Origin: Methylobacterium aerolatum
GTDB taxonomy: Bacteria; Pseudomonadota; Alphaproteobacteria; Rhizobiales; Beijerinckiaceae
Reading direction: 5' to 3'
DNA length: 64,000 nucleotides
NCBI RefSeq assembly: GCF_022179085.1
Contig: NZ_BPQE01000011.1
Location: 372,001-436,000, forward strand
Below the pieces are notes generated by a model. The model saw only the letters and a program-made list of their open reading frames with translations. It ran no database searches and was not told the origin of the DNA. The position numbers were made by a program, and so were the translations under genes. This document shows positions 27,859 through 36,605 of the stretch, in pieces; position 1 is the first letter of the stretch; each line of letters begins with the position of its first letter.

Positions 27859-28509
27859 TCAGGGATCGTGCCTCGGGCCCCGCGAGACCTCGCGGAGGTC
27901 CTCGTCCGGCAGGGGGCGTTGCAGGCGCAGGGCCTCGGCGGTCGGCGCGTCGAGCCATGTCGCCCACTCCTCCGGCGTCGTCAGGACGACCGGCATCGCC
28001 TTGGGATGGACCGGGCCGACGACGCCATTCGCCTCCGTGGTGAGGAACGAGAACAGGCGGTGTTCGGCCTCAACCCGGTCGGGGTTCTCTGCCTTCGTTC
28101 CCCGCACCCCCGTCCAGGGGCGCCAGATGCCGGCGAAGGCGCAGAGCGGGCGATCGTCGTCCCGCGCGAACCAGACCGGCGTCTTGCGCGGTTTGGTGTC
28201 GGCATATTCCGAGAAGGCCGTGAACGGCACGAGACACCGGTAGGCCGGCTTCAGCCACGGCCGCCAATGGGGGGAGGCGGCGTTCCGCACATTCGTGACG
28301 GGATGCTCGCCGAACACCTTTGGGCCGGGAATGCCCCACCGCATCCGGGTGAGGACGCGCTCACCCTCCGCGACGACGACCACCGGCGCCATCTGGTCGG
28401 GAAAGATCGCCGTCAGCTCGGGCAGGTTGCCCGTCTCGTCCCGCGCCGCGCCGAAGAACGCCCGCAGCGCGTCAGGCCCCTGCCGCCCGAGACTGTAGAG
28501 ATTGCACAT
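27859..28509 (-). CDS. SOS response-associated peptidase (SRAP/YedK/HMCES family)
   Basis: The protein has 216 residues. Family members use the N-terminal Cys, exposed after Met removal, to form a stable crosslink with abasic sites in single-stranded DNA. All key residues are present: Cys2 in MCNLYS, Asn73 in VTNVRNAAS, Glu101 in FTAFSEY, and His168 in GPVHPKAMPVVL. GIWRPWTG matches the conserved GLWE-type block. It is a single gene, with a flanking repeat downstream. A LexA box was not evident upstream. Confidence 0.93.
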   Translation of the reverse strand: MCNLYSLGRQGPDALRAFFGAARDETGNLPELTAIFPDQMAPVVVVAEGERVLTRMRWGIPGPKVFGEHPVTNVRNAASPHWRPWLKPAYRCLVPFTAFSEYADTKPRKTPVWFARDDDRPLCAFAGIWRPWTGVRGTKAENPDRVEAEHRLFSFLTTEANGVVGPVHPKAMPVVLTTPEEWATWLDAPTAEALRLQRPLPDEDLREVSRGPRHDP

Positions 28510-28614
28510 TCGCGATGCCCGACACCCCCGGCATTGTGCGCCGAGTGTCAGGCAAAGGCTATCGCGACGGACGGAAAGGCGTCGTAAGGAGGGCGTGAAG
28601 CCCCTGCCGGACGC

Positions 28615-28869
28615 TCAGCGCAGGGAGGCGATCTGCGTGACGGCGGACATCACGGTCTGCGTGACCGGGATGTCGGAGGTGTAGATGCGACCCGCGAGGA
28701 TCAACAGCGCGAGGCTCCAGAACACGAGGCCACCGATCCGGCGCGCGGTGCGGTCGGTGCTCGACGAGGGGCACTCGCGCGCCAGCGCGGCGGTCACCGG
28801 CTCCCCGAACGGGTCGAAGGAGGCCGGTTCGGGAACGGTGGAAGACGCCATGGCGGACGGGTTGCGCAT
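28615..28869 (-). CDS. Small single-pass membrane protein
   Basis: The protein has 84 residues. A polar N-terminus with Pro/Ser/Glu (ASSTVPEPASFDPFGEPV) is followed by basic residues (DRTARRIGG) and one membrane helix, LVFWSLALLILAGRIY. A short tail follows (TSDIPVTQTVMSAVTQIAS). Basic residues before the helix suggest the N-terminus is cytoplasmic. An alternative ATG five codons downstream (28854) is possible. It is divergent from yeiH. No family is recognised. Composition is convincing, but the ribosome binding site is weak. Confidence 0.55.
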   Translation of the reverse strand: MRNPSAMASSTVPEPASFDPFGEPVTAALARECPSSSTDRTARRIGGLVFWSLALLILAGRIYTSDIPVTQTVMSAVTQIASLR

Positions 28870-29004
28870 GCTCACGTATGTCGCGCCGGACGGCCTCTGT
28901 CGCAATGGACGGGATTTCCGTTGTTTTGGCCGGACGGAGAGAGTCATTCTCCCTTCTCGCCCGATGGCAGAGCGATTCTTTCTCGACCCTCGAAAGTCTT
29001 GCCT

Positions 29005-30081
29005 GTGAGCGACCGGACTGCTGCCAAAGCCGGCGCCGAGGGGCGCAACCGCACCTCCGCCTTCACCGCGCTCCTGCCGGGGATCGGCCTCTGCCTCGCC
29101 ATCACCGTGGTCGCCCTCGCAGCTCAGGCTATCGAGGAGCACGTCTTCTCGCATCCGTACGTTGAAGCCCTCGTCGTCGCGATCCTCCTCGGAATCGCCG
29201 TGCGGACCGCCTGGACGCCGGGACCCCGCTTCCGCACTGGTATCGCCTTCTCCGCGAAGCAACTGCTCGAAGTGGCGGTGACGCTGCTCGGCGCCTCCTT
29301 GAGCCTGACGGCCATCGTCGCCTCGGGGCCGGCCCTGATCCTCGGGATCGTTGCCGTCGTGGCGGTGGGGATCGGGGCCAGCTACGGGATCTGCCGTCTC
29401 CTCGGCCTGCCCGCACGCATGGCGATCCTCGTCGCCTGCGGGAACGCGATCTGCGGTAACTCTGCCATCGCCGCCGTCGCGCCGGTGATCGGCGCCGAAG
29501 CGAAAGACATCGCCGCCTCCATCGCCTTCACCGCCGTGCTCGGCGTTCTGATGGTGCTCGGCCTCCCCCTGTTCGTGCCCCTCGCCGGCCTGACCGACCA
29601 CCAATACGGTGTGCTCGCCGGGCTCACGGTCTACGCCGTGCCGCAGGTGCTCGCCGCCACCGTGCCGGTCAGCCTGCTCTCCACCCAGGTCGGAACGCTG
29701 GTGAAGCTGGTCCGCGTGCTGATGCTGGGGCCGGTCGTCGTGGCCTTTTCCCTCATCGCCCCCCGCCTTGCCAGGGCGGAAGGGGGCACCGCGCCCGCTG
29801 CCGGGCGCCTCGGCTTCACCAAGCTCGTGCCGTGGTTCATCCTCGGCTTCCTCGCCCTCGCGACCCTGCGCTCCCTCGGTGCCGTGCCTGACATGGCCAC
29901 GGCGCCGATCGCCCGGATCGCCGGCCTCCTCACGGTCGTCTCGATGGCGGCGCTGGGCCTCGGCGTCGATGTACGCGTGCTGGCACGGGTCGGCGGGCGC
30001 GTGACCCTGGCGGTCACGGGATCGCTCGCCGTGCTGATCGGCATCAGCCTGCTTCTGATCCGCGGCCTCGGTATCGGCTGA
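29005..30081 (+). CDS. yeiH: YeiH/UPF0324-family membrane protein (putative sulfate exporter)
   Basis: The protein has 358 residues, about 10 membrane segments, from a GTG at 29005. Landmarks are LLPGIGLCLAITVVALAAQ, the AKQLLEVAVTLLGASLSL block, GNAICGNSAIAAVAPVIGAEAKDIAASIAFTAVLG, and TVYAVPQVLAATVPVS. This is the YeiH family, annotated as a putative sulfate exporter without firm biochemistry. The central NAICGNSAIAA motif is invariant in the family. The frame is open upstream to 28921, but the preceding codons look non-coding. It stands alone, before the histidine kinase gene. Confidence 0.88.
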   Translation: MSDRTAAKAGAEGRNRTSAFTALLPGIGLCLAITVVALAAQAIEEHVFSHPYVEALVVAILLGIAVRTAWTPGPRFRTGIAFSAKQLLEVAVTLLGASLSLTAIVASGPALILGIVAVVAVGIGASYGICRLLGLPARMAILVACGNAICGNSAIAAVAPVIGAEAKDIAASIAFTAVLGVLMVLGLPLFVPLAGLTDHQYGVLAGLTVYAVPQVLAATVPVSLLSTQVGTLVKLVRVLMLGPVVVAFSLIAPRLARAEGGTAPAAGRLGFTKLVPWFILGFLALATLRSLGAVPDMATAPIARIAGLLTVVSMAALGLGVDVRVLARVGGRVTLAVTGSLAVLIGISLLLIRGLGIG

Positions 30082-30298
30082 GCGCGCGCCGATGCATCCG
30101 TTCCGTCCGATCGGAAGTTGATTCAACGCATAGTTGTGTGCCTGGCGGGGTCAGTCCGCCGCGGATCAGGCCGTGCGGCAGGGAAGCCACGGGCGAACAC
30201 CGAGGGGAACGCTTGCACGCACGACCGGCCTTGGCCATAGCCCGCTGCATGAGGCTTCGGACCACACAGCCTGTGATTGCTCGACCGGGATCGCTGCG

Positions 30299-33200
30299 GT
30301 GAGTGACGCGCTCGCCTTCCTCTACGGCGGGGGAGAGGCGGCCCGGATGATCCGCGACCGCGACTGGACCGGCCACCCCCTCGGCCCGCCGGGGGATTGG
30401 TCGCCGGAGCTGCGCTCGGCGCTCAGCCTCGTCCTCAACTCCCCCGAGAGCATGATTCTCGCGTGGGGACCGGAGCTGAGCTTCTTCTTCAACGACACCT
30501 ACGTCCCGCTCCTCGGCCCGCGCGTGTCCTGGGCCATGGGCGAACGCTTCGACAGAGTCTGGGCGGATGCCTGGGAGCAGGCGCGTCCCATCGTCGAGGA
30601 TGCTTTCGCCGGCCGCGCCCGGCGCTTCACCGACCTGCCGTGGAAGCTCGACACGGATCGCGGCGAGGCGGAGACGTGGTGGACCTTCTCCTACTCGCGC
30701 ATCCTCGACAAGGAGGGCCGGCCCGCCGGGCTGTTCATCCTGACGAACGAGACCACGGAGCGGGTGAAGGCCGAGCGGCGCCAGCGGGATTTCGAGGCCG
30801 CCCTCCGCGCCGAGCGCGACCGCGCCCACAACGTCCTCGACAACATGGGCGAAGCCTTCGCCCTCCTCGAACGCGATCTGCGGATCGCGGACATGAACGC
30901 CGAGGGGCTGCGCATGGACGGGCGGCCCCGCCACGCCGTGGTGGGGAGGCCCTACGCGGAGGTTTTCCCGGGGGCTTCACCGGAACTGCCCGCCGCCTAC
31001 CGGCGCGCGATCGAGGAGGGGCGTCCCTTAAGCCTGGAACACGGCGTTCCGCAGCCGGACGGCACGACCACGTGGATCGACATCCGCGCCTATCCGGTGA
31101 ACGACGGCCTCGCGCTCTTCTACCGCGACATCACCGCGCGACGGGCGCAGCACACGCGGCTCGAGGCGAGTGAGGCCCTCGCCCGCGAGAATATCGAGCG
31201 CGTGCAACTCGCCCTCTCGGCCGGGGCGATCATCGGGACGTGGTTCTGGGATCTGAAGACCGGCCGCTTCACCTTCGACGAAGCCTTCGCCTACAGTTTC
31301 GGCCTCGACCCCGCCCTCGGCCGCGAGGGCACCGACATCGATCGCGTCGTCGCGAACGTCCATCCCGAGGACAAGGCCGCCCTTTCCGCCGCCATCGCCG
31401 AGGCGATCGCCCGCGGCGGCAGCTACGCGCACCAGCACCGCGTGCGGCGCGCCGACGGGCACTACTACTGGCTGGAGGCGAACGGCCGCGTCGACCTCGA
31501 TGCCGACGGCGAACCCCTGTACTTCCCGGGAGTCCTCATCGACACGGACGAGCGGCAGGCCCTCGTCGCCGAACGGGACCTCGTGAGCGCGGCCCTGCGC
31601 GAGCAGGCGCTGGAATTCGGGGCGCTGGCCGACAACATCCCGATCCTGTGCTGGATGAGCCGTGCGGACGGGCATGTCTACTGGTGCAGCCGCCGCTGGT
31701 ACGACTACACGGGCGCGGAGCCCGGCGCCCTGCTCGGCTGGGGATGGACCACCGCCCACGATCCCGCGATCCTGCCTGAGGTGCTGGCCCGCTGGAACCG
31801 CTCCCTGGTCACGGGCGAGCCCTTCGAGATGACCTTCCCGCTGCGCGCCAAGGACGGACGGTTCCGCCCTTTCCTGACCCGGATGGTGCCGATCCGCGAC
31901 GAGGCCGGCGCCGTGGACCGGTGGTTCGCGACCAACACCGACATCACGGAGCTACGCGCCGCCGAGCAGGCGTTGCGCGACCTCAACGCCACGCTGGAGC
32001 AACAGGTCGCCGAGCGCACCGCCGAGCGCGACCAGATCTGGCAGGCGTCCACCGATCTCCTCTGCGTCGCCAACCACGACGGCTACATCACCAGCCTCAA
32101 CCCGGCCTGGACCACCACCCTCGGCTGGAGCCCCGACGAAATGCGGGCGAAACCGTTCCTCGACTTCGTTCATCCGGATGATGTGCCGGCGACGGTCGCC
32201 GCCGCCTCGGAACTCGCCAGGGGCATCAAGAAGCCGACCTTCGAGAACCGCTATCGCCACCGGGACGGATCCTATCGGTGGCTCTCGTGGAACGCGGTGC
32301 CCAACGAGGGCAAGATCTACGCGACGGTGCGCGACGTCACCGCCATGAAGGAGCAGGCCCAGGCCCTCGCCCATGCCGAGGAGGCCCTGCGGCAGGCGCA
32401 GAAGATGGAGGCAGTGGGCCAGTTGACCGGCGGGGTCGCCCACGACTTCAACAATCTCCTGACCATCATCCGCTCGTCGGTGGATTTCCTGCGCCGTCCC
32501 AACCTGCCGGAGGAGCGCCGTGCCCGGTACATGGACGCGATGTCGGACACGGTGGACCGGGCGGCCAAGCTCACGGGCCAGCTTCTGGCCTTCGCCCGCC
32601 GCCAGGCCCTCACGCCGGAGGTGTTCGATGTCGGCGCCCGCCTCGACGAGGTGGCCGACATGCTGAACTCGGTGACGGGCGCCCGCATCCGCGTGCGCAC
32701 CGAGCAGCCGGAGGCGCGGTGCCATGTCCGGGCCGACACCAGCCAGTTCGAGACCGCCCTGGTGAACATGGCGGTGAACGCCCGCGACGCCATGCGCGGG
32801 GAGGGCGAACTCGTCATCCGCGTGGATCGCAACCAGACGTTGCCGCCGATCCGCGGCCATGCGGGCTCGCAGGGGCCGTTCGTCGCCGTCGCGGTGGTGG
32901 ATCAGGGCTGCGGTATTCCGGCGGACCACCTCTCGCGGATCTTCGAACCGTTCTTCACCACGAAGGAAGTCGGCAAGGGCACGGGACTGGGCTTGAGCCA
33001 AGTGATCGGCTTCGCCAAGCAATCCGGCGGCGACGTCGAGGTGGCGAGCGAGGTCGGCAGCGGCACGACCTTCACCCTGTACCTCCCGGAGGCGGAGGCT
33101 CCCCGCGAAGCCAGGACGGCTCTCCCCACGGACGACCGGCTGGCCGAGGGGCGGAGCCTCTGCGTGCTCGTGGTGGAGGACAACCTCGACGTGGGCCGCT

Positions 33201-33532
33201 TCTGCACGCAGATCCTGGAGGATCTCGGCCATTCGACCGTCTGGGCGCACAATGCCGAGGAGGCGCTTGCCGAAATCGAGCGCGTTCCGTTCCGGTTCGA
33301 GGCGGTGTTCTCCGACGTGGTGATGCCCGGCATGGGTGGGATCGCCCTGGCGCGCCGGCTTCAGTCGAGCCATCCGGAACTGCCGGTCATCCTGACCTCC
33401 GGCTACAGCGACGTGCTCGCCCGGGACGATGCCCACGGCTTCGAGCTGGTCCGGAAGCCCTATTCCGCCGAACAGGTCGCGGAGGCGTTCCGCAAGGTCA
33501 CCCTGCGGGGCCTGACCCGGCGGACGGAGTGA
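30299..33532 (+). CDS. PAS-rich hybrid sensor histidine kinase
   Basis: The protein has 1077 residues from a GTG at 30299. No membrane segment is evident, so it is a cytoplasmic sensor. An N-terminal GAF/PAS-like region begins DRDWTGHPLGPPGDWSPELRSAL, a sequence typical of alphaproteobacterial PAS kinases. Several PAS/PAC units follow, including HPEDKAALSAAIAEAI and LNPAWTTTLGWSPDEM. After a coiled coil come HisKA with GGVAHDFNNLLT (His at about 715), HATPase_c with GCGIPADHLSRIFEPFFTTK and GTGLGLSQV, and a C-terminal receiver with Asp in VFSDVVMPGMGG (about 1005). No response-regulator gene neighbours it, so its output is unknown. Confidence 0.93.
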   Translation: MSDALAFLYGGGEAARMIRDRDWTGHPLGPPGDWSPELRSALSLVLNSPESMILAWGPELSFFFNDTYVPLLGPRVSWAMGERFDRVWADAWEQARPIVEDAFAGRARRFTDLPWKLDTDRGEAETWWTFSYSRILDKEGRPAGLFILTNETTERVKAERRQRDFEAALRAERDRAHNVLDNMGEAFALLERDLRIADMNAEGLRMDGRPRHAVVGRPYAEVFPGASPELPAAYRRAIEEGRPLSLEHGVPQPDGTTTWIDIRAYPVNDGLALFYRDITARRAQHTRLEASEALARENIERVQLALSAGAIIGTWFWDLKTGRFTFDEAFAYSFGLDPALGREGTDIDRVVANVHPEDKAALSAAIAEAIARGGSYAHQHRVRRADGHYYWLEANGRVDLDADGEPLYFPGVLIDTDERQALVAERDLVSAALREQALEFGALADNIPILCWMSRADGHVYWCSRRWYDYTGAEPGALLGWGWTTAHDPAILPEVLARWNRSLVTGEPFEMTFPLRAKDGRFRPFLTRMVPIRDEAGAVDRWFATNTDITELRAAEQALRDLNATLEQQVAERTAERDQIWQASTDLLCVANHDGYITSLNPAWTTTLGWSPDEMRAKPFLDFVHPDDVPATVAAASELARGIKKPTFENRYRHRDGSYRWLSWNAVPNEGKIYATVRDVTAMKEQAQALAHAEEALRQAQKMEAVGQLTGGVAHDFNNLLTIIRSSVDFLRRPNLPEERRARYMDAMSDTVDRAAKLTGQLLAFARRQALTPEVFDVGARLDEVADMLNSVTGARIRVRTEQPEARCHVRADTSQFETALVNMAVNARDAMRGEGELVIRVDRNQTLPPIRGHAGSQGPFVAVAVVDQGCGIPADHLSRIFEPFFTTKEVGKGTGLGLSQVIGFAKQSGGDVEVASEVGSGTTFTLYLPEAEAPREARTALPTDDRLAEGRSLCVLVVEDNLDVGRFCTQILEDLGHSTVWAHNAEEALAEIERVPFRFEAVFSDVVMPGMGGIALARRLQSSHPELPVILTSGYSDVLARDDAHGFELVRKPYSAEQVAEAFRKVTLRGLTRRTE

Positions 33533-33619
33533 GTTGCGAGAAGGGGCTCGTCCCGGCCGGAGGTGCCGGGCATCGTCCGATCCGACGCAGGCAGGGAGAC
33601 CGGCACGAGGCATGACCCG

Positions 33620-33853
33620 ATGACACCGCCCGACCCGCCCGAACGCCGCTTGCCGGAGAGCCTCACCGGCCATCTGCGCCATCCCGAGAACGCGATCTGG
33701 CCGACGCCCGAGGATCGTCACCGGCCGCAGACCGGCCCGCACCGTCCGAAACTTCCGACGCGCGCCTTCCAGGGGGTCTGGCTTTGGGTCGCCCTTTATA
33801 ACCTCGTCGGCGCGGCCATCCTCACCTTGCTGTGGGCCAGCATGGGGCGTTGA
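33620..33853 (+). CDS. Small single-pass membrane protein, 77 residues
   Basis: The N-terminal half is Pro-rich and polar (MTPPDPPERRLPESLTGHL, HPENAIWPTPEDRHRPQ). The C-terminus is one membrane helix, FQGVWLWVALYNLVGAAILTLLW, ending SMGR. GAGG lies upstream of the ATG at 33620. It begins 87 nt after the kinase stop on the same strand. No family is recognised; a small membrane-anchored partner of unknown function. Confidence 0.5.
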   Translation: MTPPDPPERRLPESLTGHLRHPENAIWPTPEDRHRPQTGPHRPKLPTRAFQGVWLWVALYNLVGAAILTLLWASMGR

Positions 33854-34020
33854 CCGGCGGCGCACCGCACGTTCGGAGCTTTGCCTGTCGAAAGGATCGG
33901 TCCGGCCTGTTGACCCGCCCGAGCTTTCCCCCTATCTGACGGCGGCCTGCACGGCGCCACGCCGCTGCACCGTCCCTCCGGCCTTCCCGGAGCAGGACAC
34001 AGGCCGAACGAACGGCCTCT

Positions 34021-34094
34021 TGGGGGATAGTTTAACGGTAGAACGGTGGACTCTGACTCCTCTAGTCCTGGTTCGAATCCAGGTCCCCCAGCCA
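34021..34094 (+). tRNA. tRNA-Gln (CTG)
   Basis: The 74-nt cloverleaf has acceptor TGGGGGA pairing with TCCCCCA, anticodon loop CTCTGAC (anticodon CTG), T-arm CTGGTTCGAATCCAG and an encoded CCA. One mismatch is seen in the anticodon stem. Confidence 0.93.
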
Positions 34095-34301
34095 CCTCGT
34101 TCGTCTCAGCCTGATCTTTTAGATTCGCCGCCCGCCTCAGCGCGATGCCGGCTCGATGATAAATCGACCGCCGGTCGATGGGACGAAGCCGCTTTCATAG
34201 CTCGGCTTTCCATCCGCGATGACCGTCGCGCGTGACGGCCTGCCCTCGCTCGTTCACCGAAGCGGATGCGAAAGGCCCCCGGCAACCCATGAGCCCCCCC
34301 T

Positions 34302-34393
34302 CGTCTTTGCGAGCGCAGCGAAGCAATCCAGGGATCCGCCACGTTCGGAAACGGCCCGCTGCCCTGGATTGCTTCGCTGCGCTCGCAAAGACG
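34302..34393. repeat. Long perfect inverted repeat (REP-like element)
   Basis: Two 32-bp arms, 34302-34333 and 34362-34393, are exact reverse complements. They contain the core GCGAAGCAATCCAGGG, separated by 28 nt. The left arm starts CGTCTTTGCGAGCGC. This is the style of bacterial interspersed palindromes seen in Methylobacterium-type genomes. It ends 46 nt past the stop codon of the convergent acyl-CoA dehydrogenase gene, so its transcript could form a strong 3' hairpin. The rest of the 34095-34439 gap shows no gene. Confidence 0.85.
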
Positions 34394-34439
34394 GAGAGGG
34401 AAGCGATCCCTCCGGCCGAAAGCTGAGGGCGTCCGCCCG

Positions 34440-36230
34440 TCAGAACGCCTCGACCCGGAGCGCCATCGTCGTCTCGGCGCCGGCCTTGATCCGGGCGAGG
34501 CGCAGGCCGGTCTCCGGGAGCATCCGCTCCATGAAAAACCGGCCGGTGACGAGCTTGTCGTCCCAGCGAGCCGTGTCGCCGCCCTCGGCCCTCCGGGCCA
34601 GGGATGCCTTGGCGATCCGCAGCCACATCACGCCCAGTGCCACCAGACCGAGCAGGTGCATGTAGTCGGTGGCGCCGGCACCGGCATGGTCGGGCTTGCC
34701 CATCGCGTTCTGCATCAGCCACATCGTCGCCTGCTGCAGGTCGTTCACCGCTGCTCCGAGCGGCGCGACGAAGGGCTTCATGGCGGCATCCTCGCCGTGG
34801 TCTTTCAGGAGCGTCTGCACCTCCCCGAGGAAGGCCATCATCGCCCGGCCGCCGTCCTTGGGCAGCTTTCGGCCGATGAGGTCCATCGCCTGGATTCCGT
34901 TGGCGCCCTCGTAGATCATGGCGATACGGGCATCGCGGACGAACTGGGACATCCCCCATTCCTCGACGTAGCCGTGGCCGCCAAAGACCTGCTGGGCCTC
35001 GACGGCGTTGGCGAAGCCGCGGTCGGTGAGCACGCCCTTCACCACGGGCGTCATCAGCCCCATGAGGTCGTCGGCCGTCTGGCGCTCCTTCGCATCCTCG
35101 GAGCGGTGGAGAATGTCGCCCTGGAGCGCCGTCCACAGCACCAGCGCGCGCGCCGCCTCGTTGAAGGCGCGGATCTGCATCAGTGTCCGGCGGATGTCCG
35201 GATGCACGATGATCGGGTCGGCCGCCTTGTCGGGTGCCTTGGCGCCGGTGAGCGCGCGGCCCTGGAGGCGGTCCTTCGCGTAGGCGACGGCGTTCTGATA
35301 GGCGGCCTCGGATTGGCCGAGTCCCTGCACGCCGACGGCGAGGCGGGCCTCGTTCATCATCACGAACATCGCGTTGAGCCCGCGATTCGCCTCGCCGACG
35401 AGCCAGCCGGTGGCGCCGTCGTAGTTCATCACGCAGGTGGCATTGCCGTGGATGCCCATCTTGTGCTCGATGGAGCCGCAGGACACGCCGTTGCGGGCGC
35501 CGAGCGAGCCACCCTCGCCCAAGAGGAACTTGGGAACGAGGAAGAGCGAGATGCCTTTCGTCCCGGCCGGCGCGCCCTCGATGCGCGCAAGGACGAGATG
35601 GACGATATTCTCGGCCAGGTCGTGCTCTCCGGCGGAGATGAAGATCTTGGTGCCGGAGATCGCATAGGAGCCGTCGGGGTTCGGCACCGCCTTCGTGCGG
35701 AGCAGGCCGAGATCCGTGCCGCAATGCGGCTCGGTGAGGTTCATGGTGCCGGTCCAGGCGCCCTCCACCATCTTCGGCAGGTAGCGCTCCTTCTGCTCCT
35801 GCGAGCCATGCACCAGGAGCGCGGCGACGGCTCCCTGCGTCAGTCCCGGATACATGCTGAGCGCCAGATTCGCGCCGGAGGCGAAATCCTGGATGGCGGT
35901 GTTCAGCGTGCTCGGAAGTCCCTGGCCGCCGAACTCCTCCGGGACGGAAAGCCCCATCCAGCCGCCGCCGGCGAAGGCCTCGTAAGCCGCCTTGAAGCCC
36001 GTGGGCGTTGTGACGCGGCCATCGGTCTGCCGCGTGCAGCCCTCCTGGTCGCCCACCTGATTGAGCGGTGCGAGCACCTCGTCGGCGAGCTTGCCGCCCT
36101 CCCGCAGGACGGCCTCGACCACATCAGGGGTCGCGTCGGCGAAGCCCGTGAGGTTGGCCCTGGCGTGGAAGCCCAGCACGTCGGACAGGAGGAACAGCGT
36201 GTCGTCCACCGGAGCGCGATACTGCGGCAT
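34440..36230 (-). CDS. Acyl-CoA dehydrogenase, long (DmdC-like, ~600 residue) type
   Basis: The protein has 596 residues, longer than the ~380-residue classic enzymes because of N- and C-terminal extensions. FAD-dependent alpha,beta-dehydrogenation of an acyl-CoA is expected. Landmarks are the N-terminal MPQYRAPVDDTLFLLSDVL typical of this subgroup, MNLTEPHCGTDLGLLRTKA, KIFISAGEHDL, and the catalytic-base region ARIAMIYEGANGIQAMDLIGRKL with its Glu. The same subgroup includes 3-methylmercaptopropionyl-CoA dehydrogenase (DmdC), but sequence alone does not decide the substrate. The ATG at 36230 was chosen because upstream codons are Arg-rich and unlike protein. A strong inverted repeat lies just downstream. 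Confidence 0.9.
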   Translation of the reverse strand: MPQYRAPVDDTLFLLSDVLGFHARANLTGFADATPDVVEAVLREGGKLADEVLAPLNQVGDQEGCTRQTDGRVTTPTGFKAAYEAFAGGGWMGLSVPEEFGGQGLPSTLNTAIQDFASGANLALSMYPGLTQGAVAALLVHGSQEQKERYLPKMVEGAWTGTMNLTEPHCGTDLGLLRTKAVPNPDGSYAISGTKIFISAGEHDLAENIVHLVLARIEGAPAGTKGISLFLVPKFLLGEGGSLGARNGVSCGSIEHKMGIHGNATCVMNYDGATGWLVGEANRGLNAMFVMMNEARLAVGVQGLGQSEAAYQNAVAYAKDRLQGRALTGAKAPDKAADPIIVHPDIRRTLMQIRAFNEAARALVLWTALQGDILHRSEDAKERQTADDLMGLMTPVVKGVLTDRGFANAVEAQQVFGGHGYVEEWGMSQFVRDARIAMIYEGANGIQAMDLIGRKLPKDGGRAMMAFLGEVQTLLKDHGEDAAMKPFVAPLGAAVNDLQQATMWLMQNAMGKPDHAGAGATDYMHLLGLVALGVMWLRIAKASLARRAEGGDTARWDDKLVTGRFFMERMLPETGLRLARIKAGAETTMALRVEAF

Positions 36231-36605
36231 TCGAATCGTCCTCGCTCGCCCATGCGCGGCCGTTTTCCGGGCCGCCTGTACCGCTCGATTGTAAACGTCC
36301 GCATAGACCGTCAGCAACGGTTGCACTGCGCCGCAGGGGGCGTCGCCGAGGGGAGGGCGGTTCGCCTAAGCCATTGCTGCCACGGGCCTCCCCGGCATCG
36401 GCCGAAATCTCACGAATTGTACAGTCGACCGGTCACAGCACGATATTCGAAACGAATTCCTTGCGGAGCCAGAGCCTCTTAACGTGATGTTTACCAACAA
36501 AATAAATGGTTATGGCAACACCACCCGCGGCTCGCGGATCCGGGGCTGAAGCCCGGTTCCCCGGTTCGGGGCGCACTGCCACTCGATGCAGACGACAGGC
36601 CGACG
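36231..36605. other. Divergent intergenic region with a CtrA-like box
   Basis: This 375-nt region separates the acyl-CoA dehydrogenase and PodJ-like genes and should contain both promoters. At 36479-36493 it holds TTAACGTGATGTTTA, one mismatch from the CtrA consensus TTAA-N7-TTAA, in an AT-rich block about 115 nt upstream of the PodJ-like start. No gene, repeat or RNA is evident otherwise. Confidence 0.35.
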
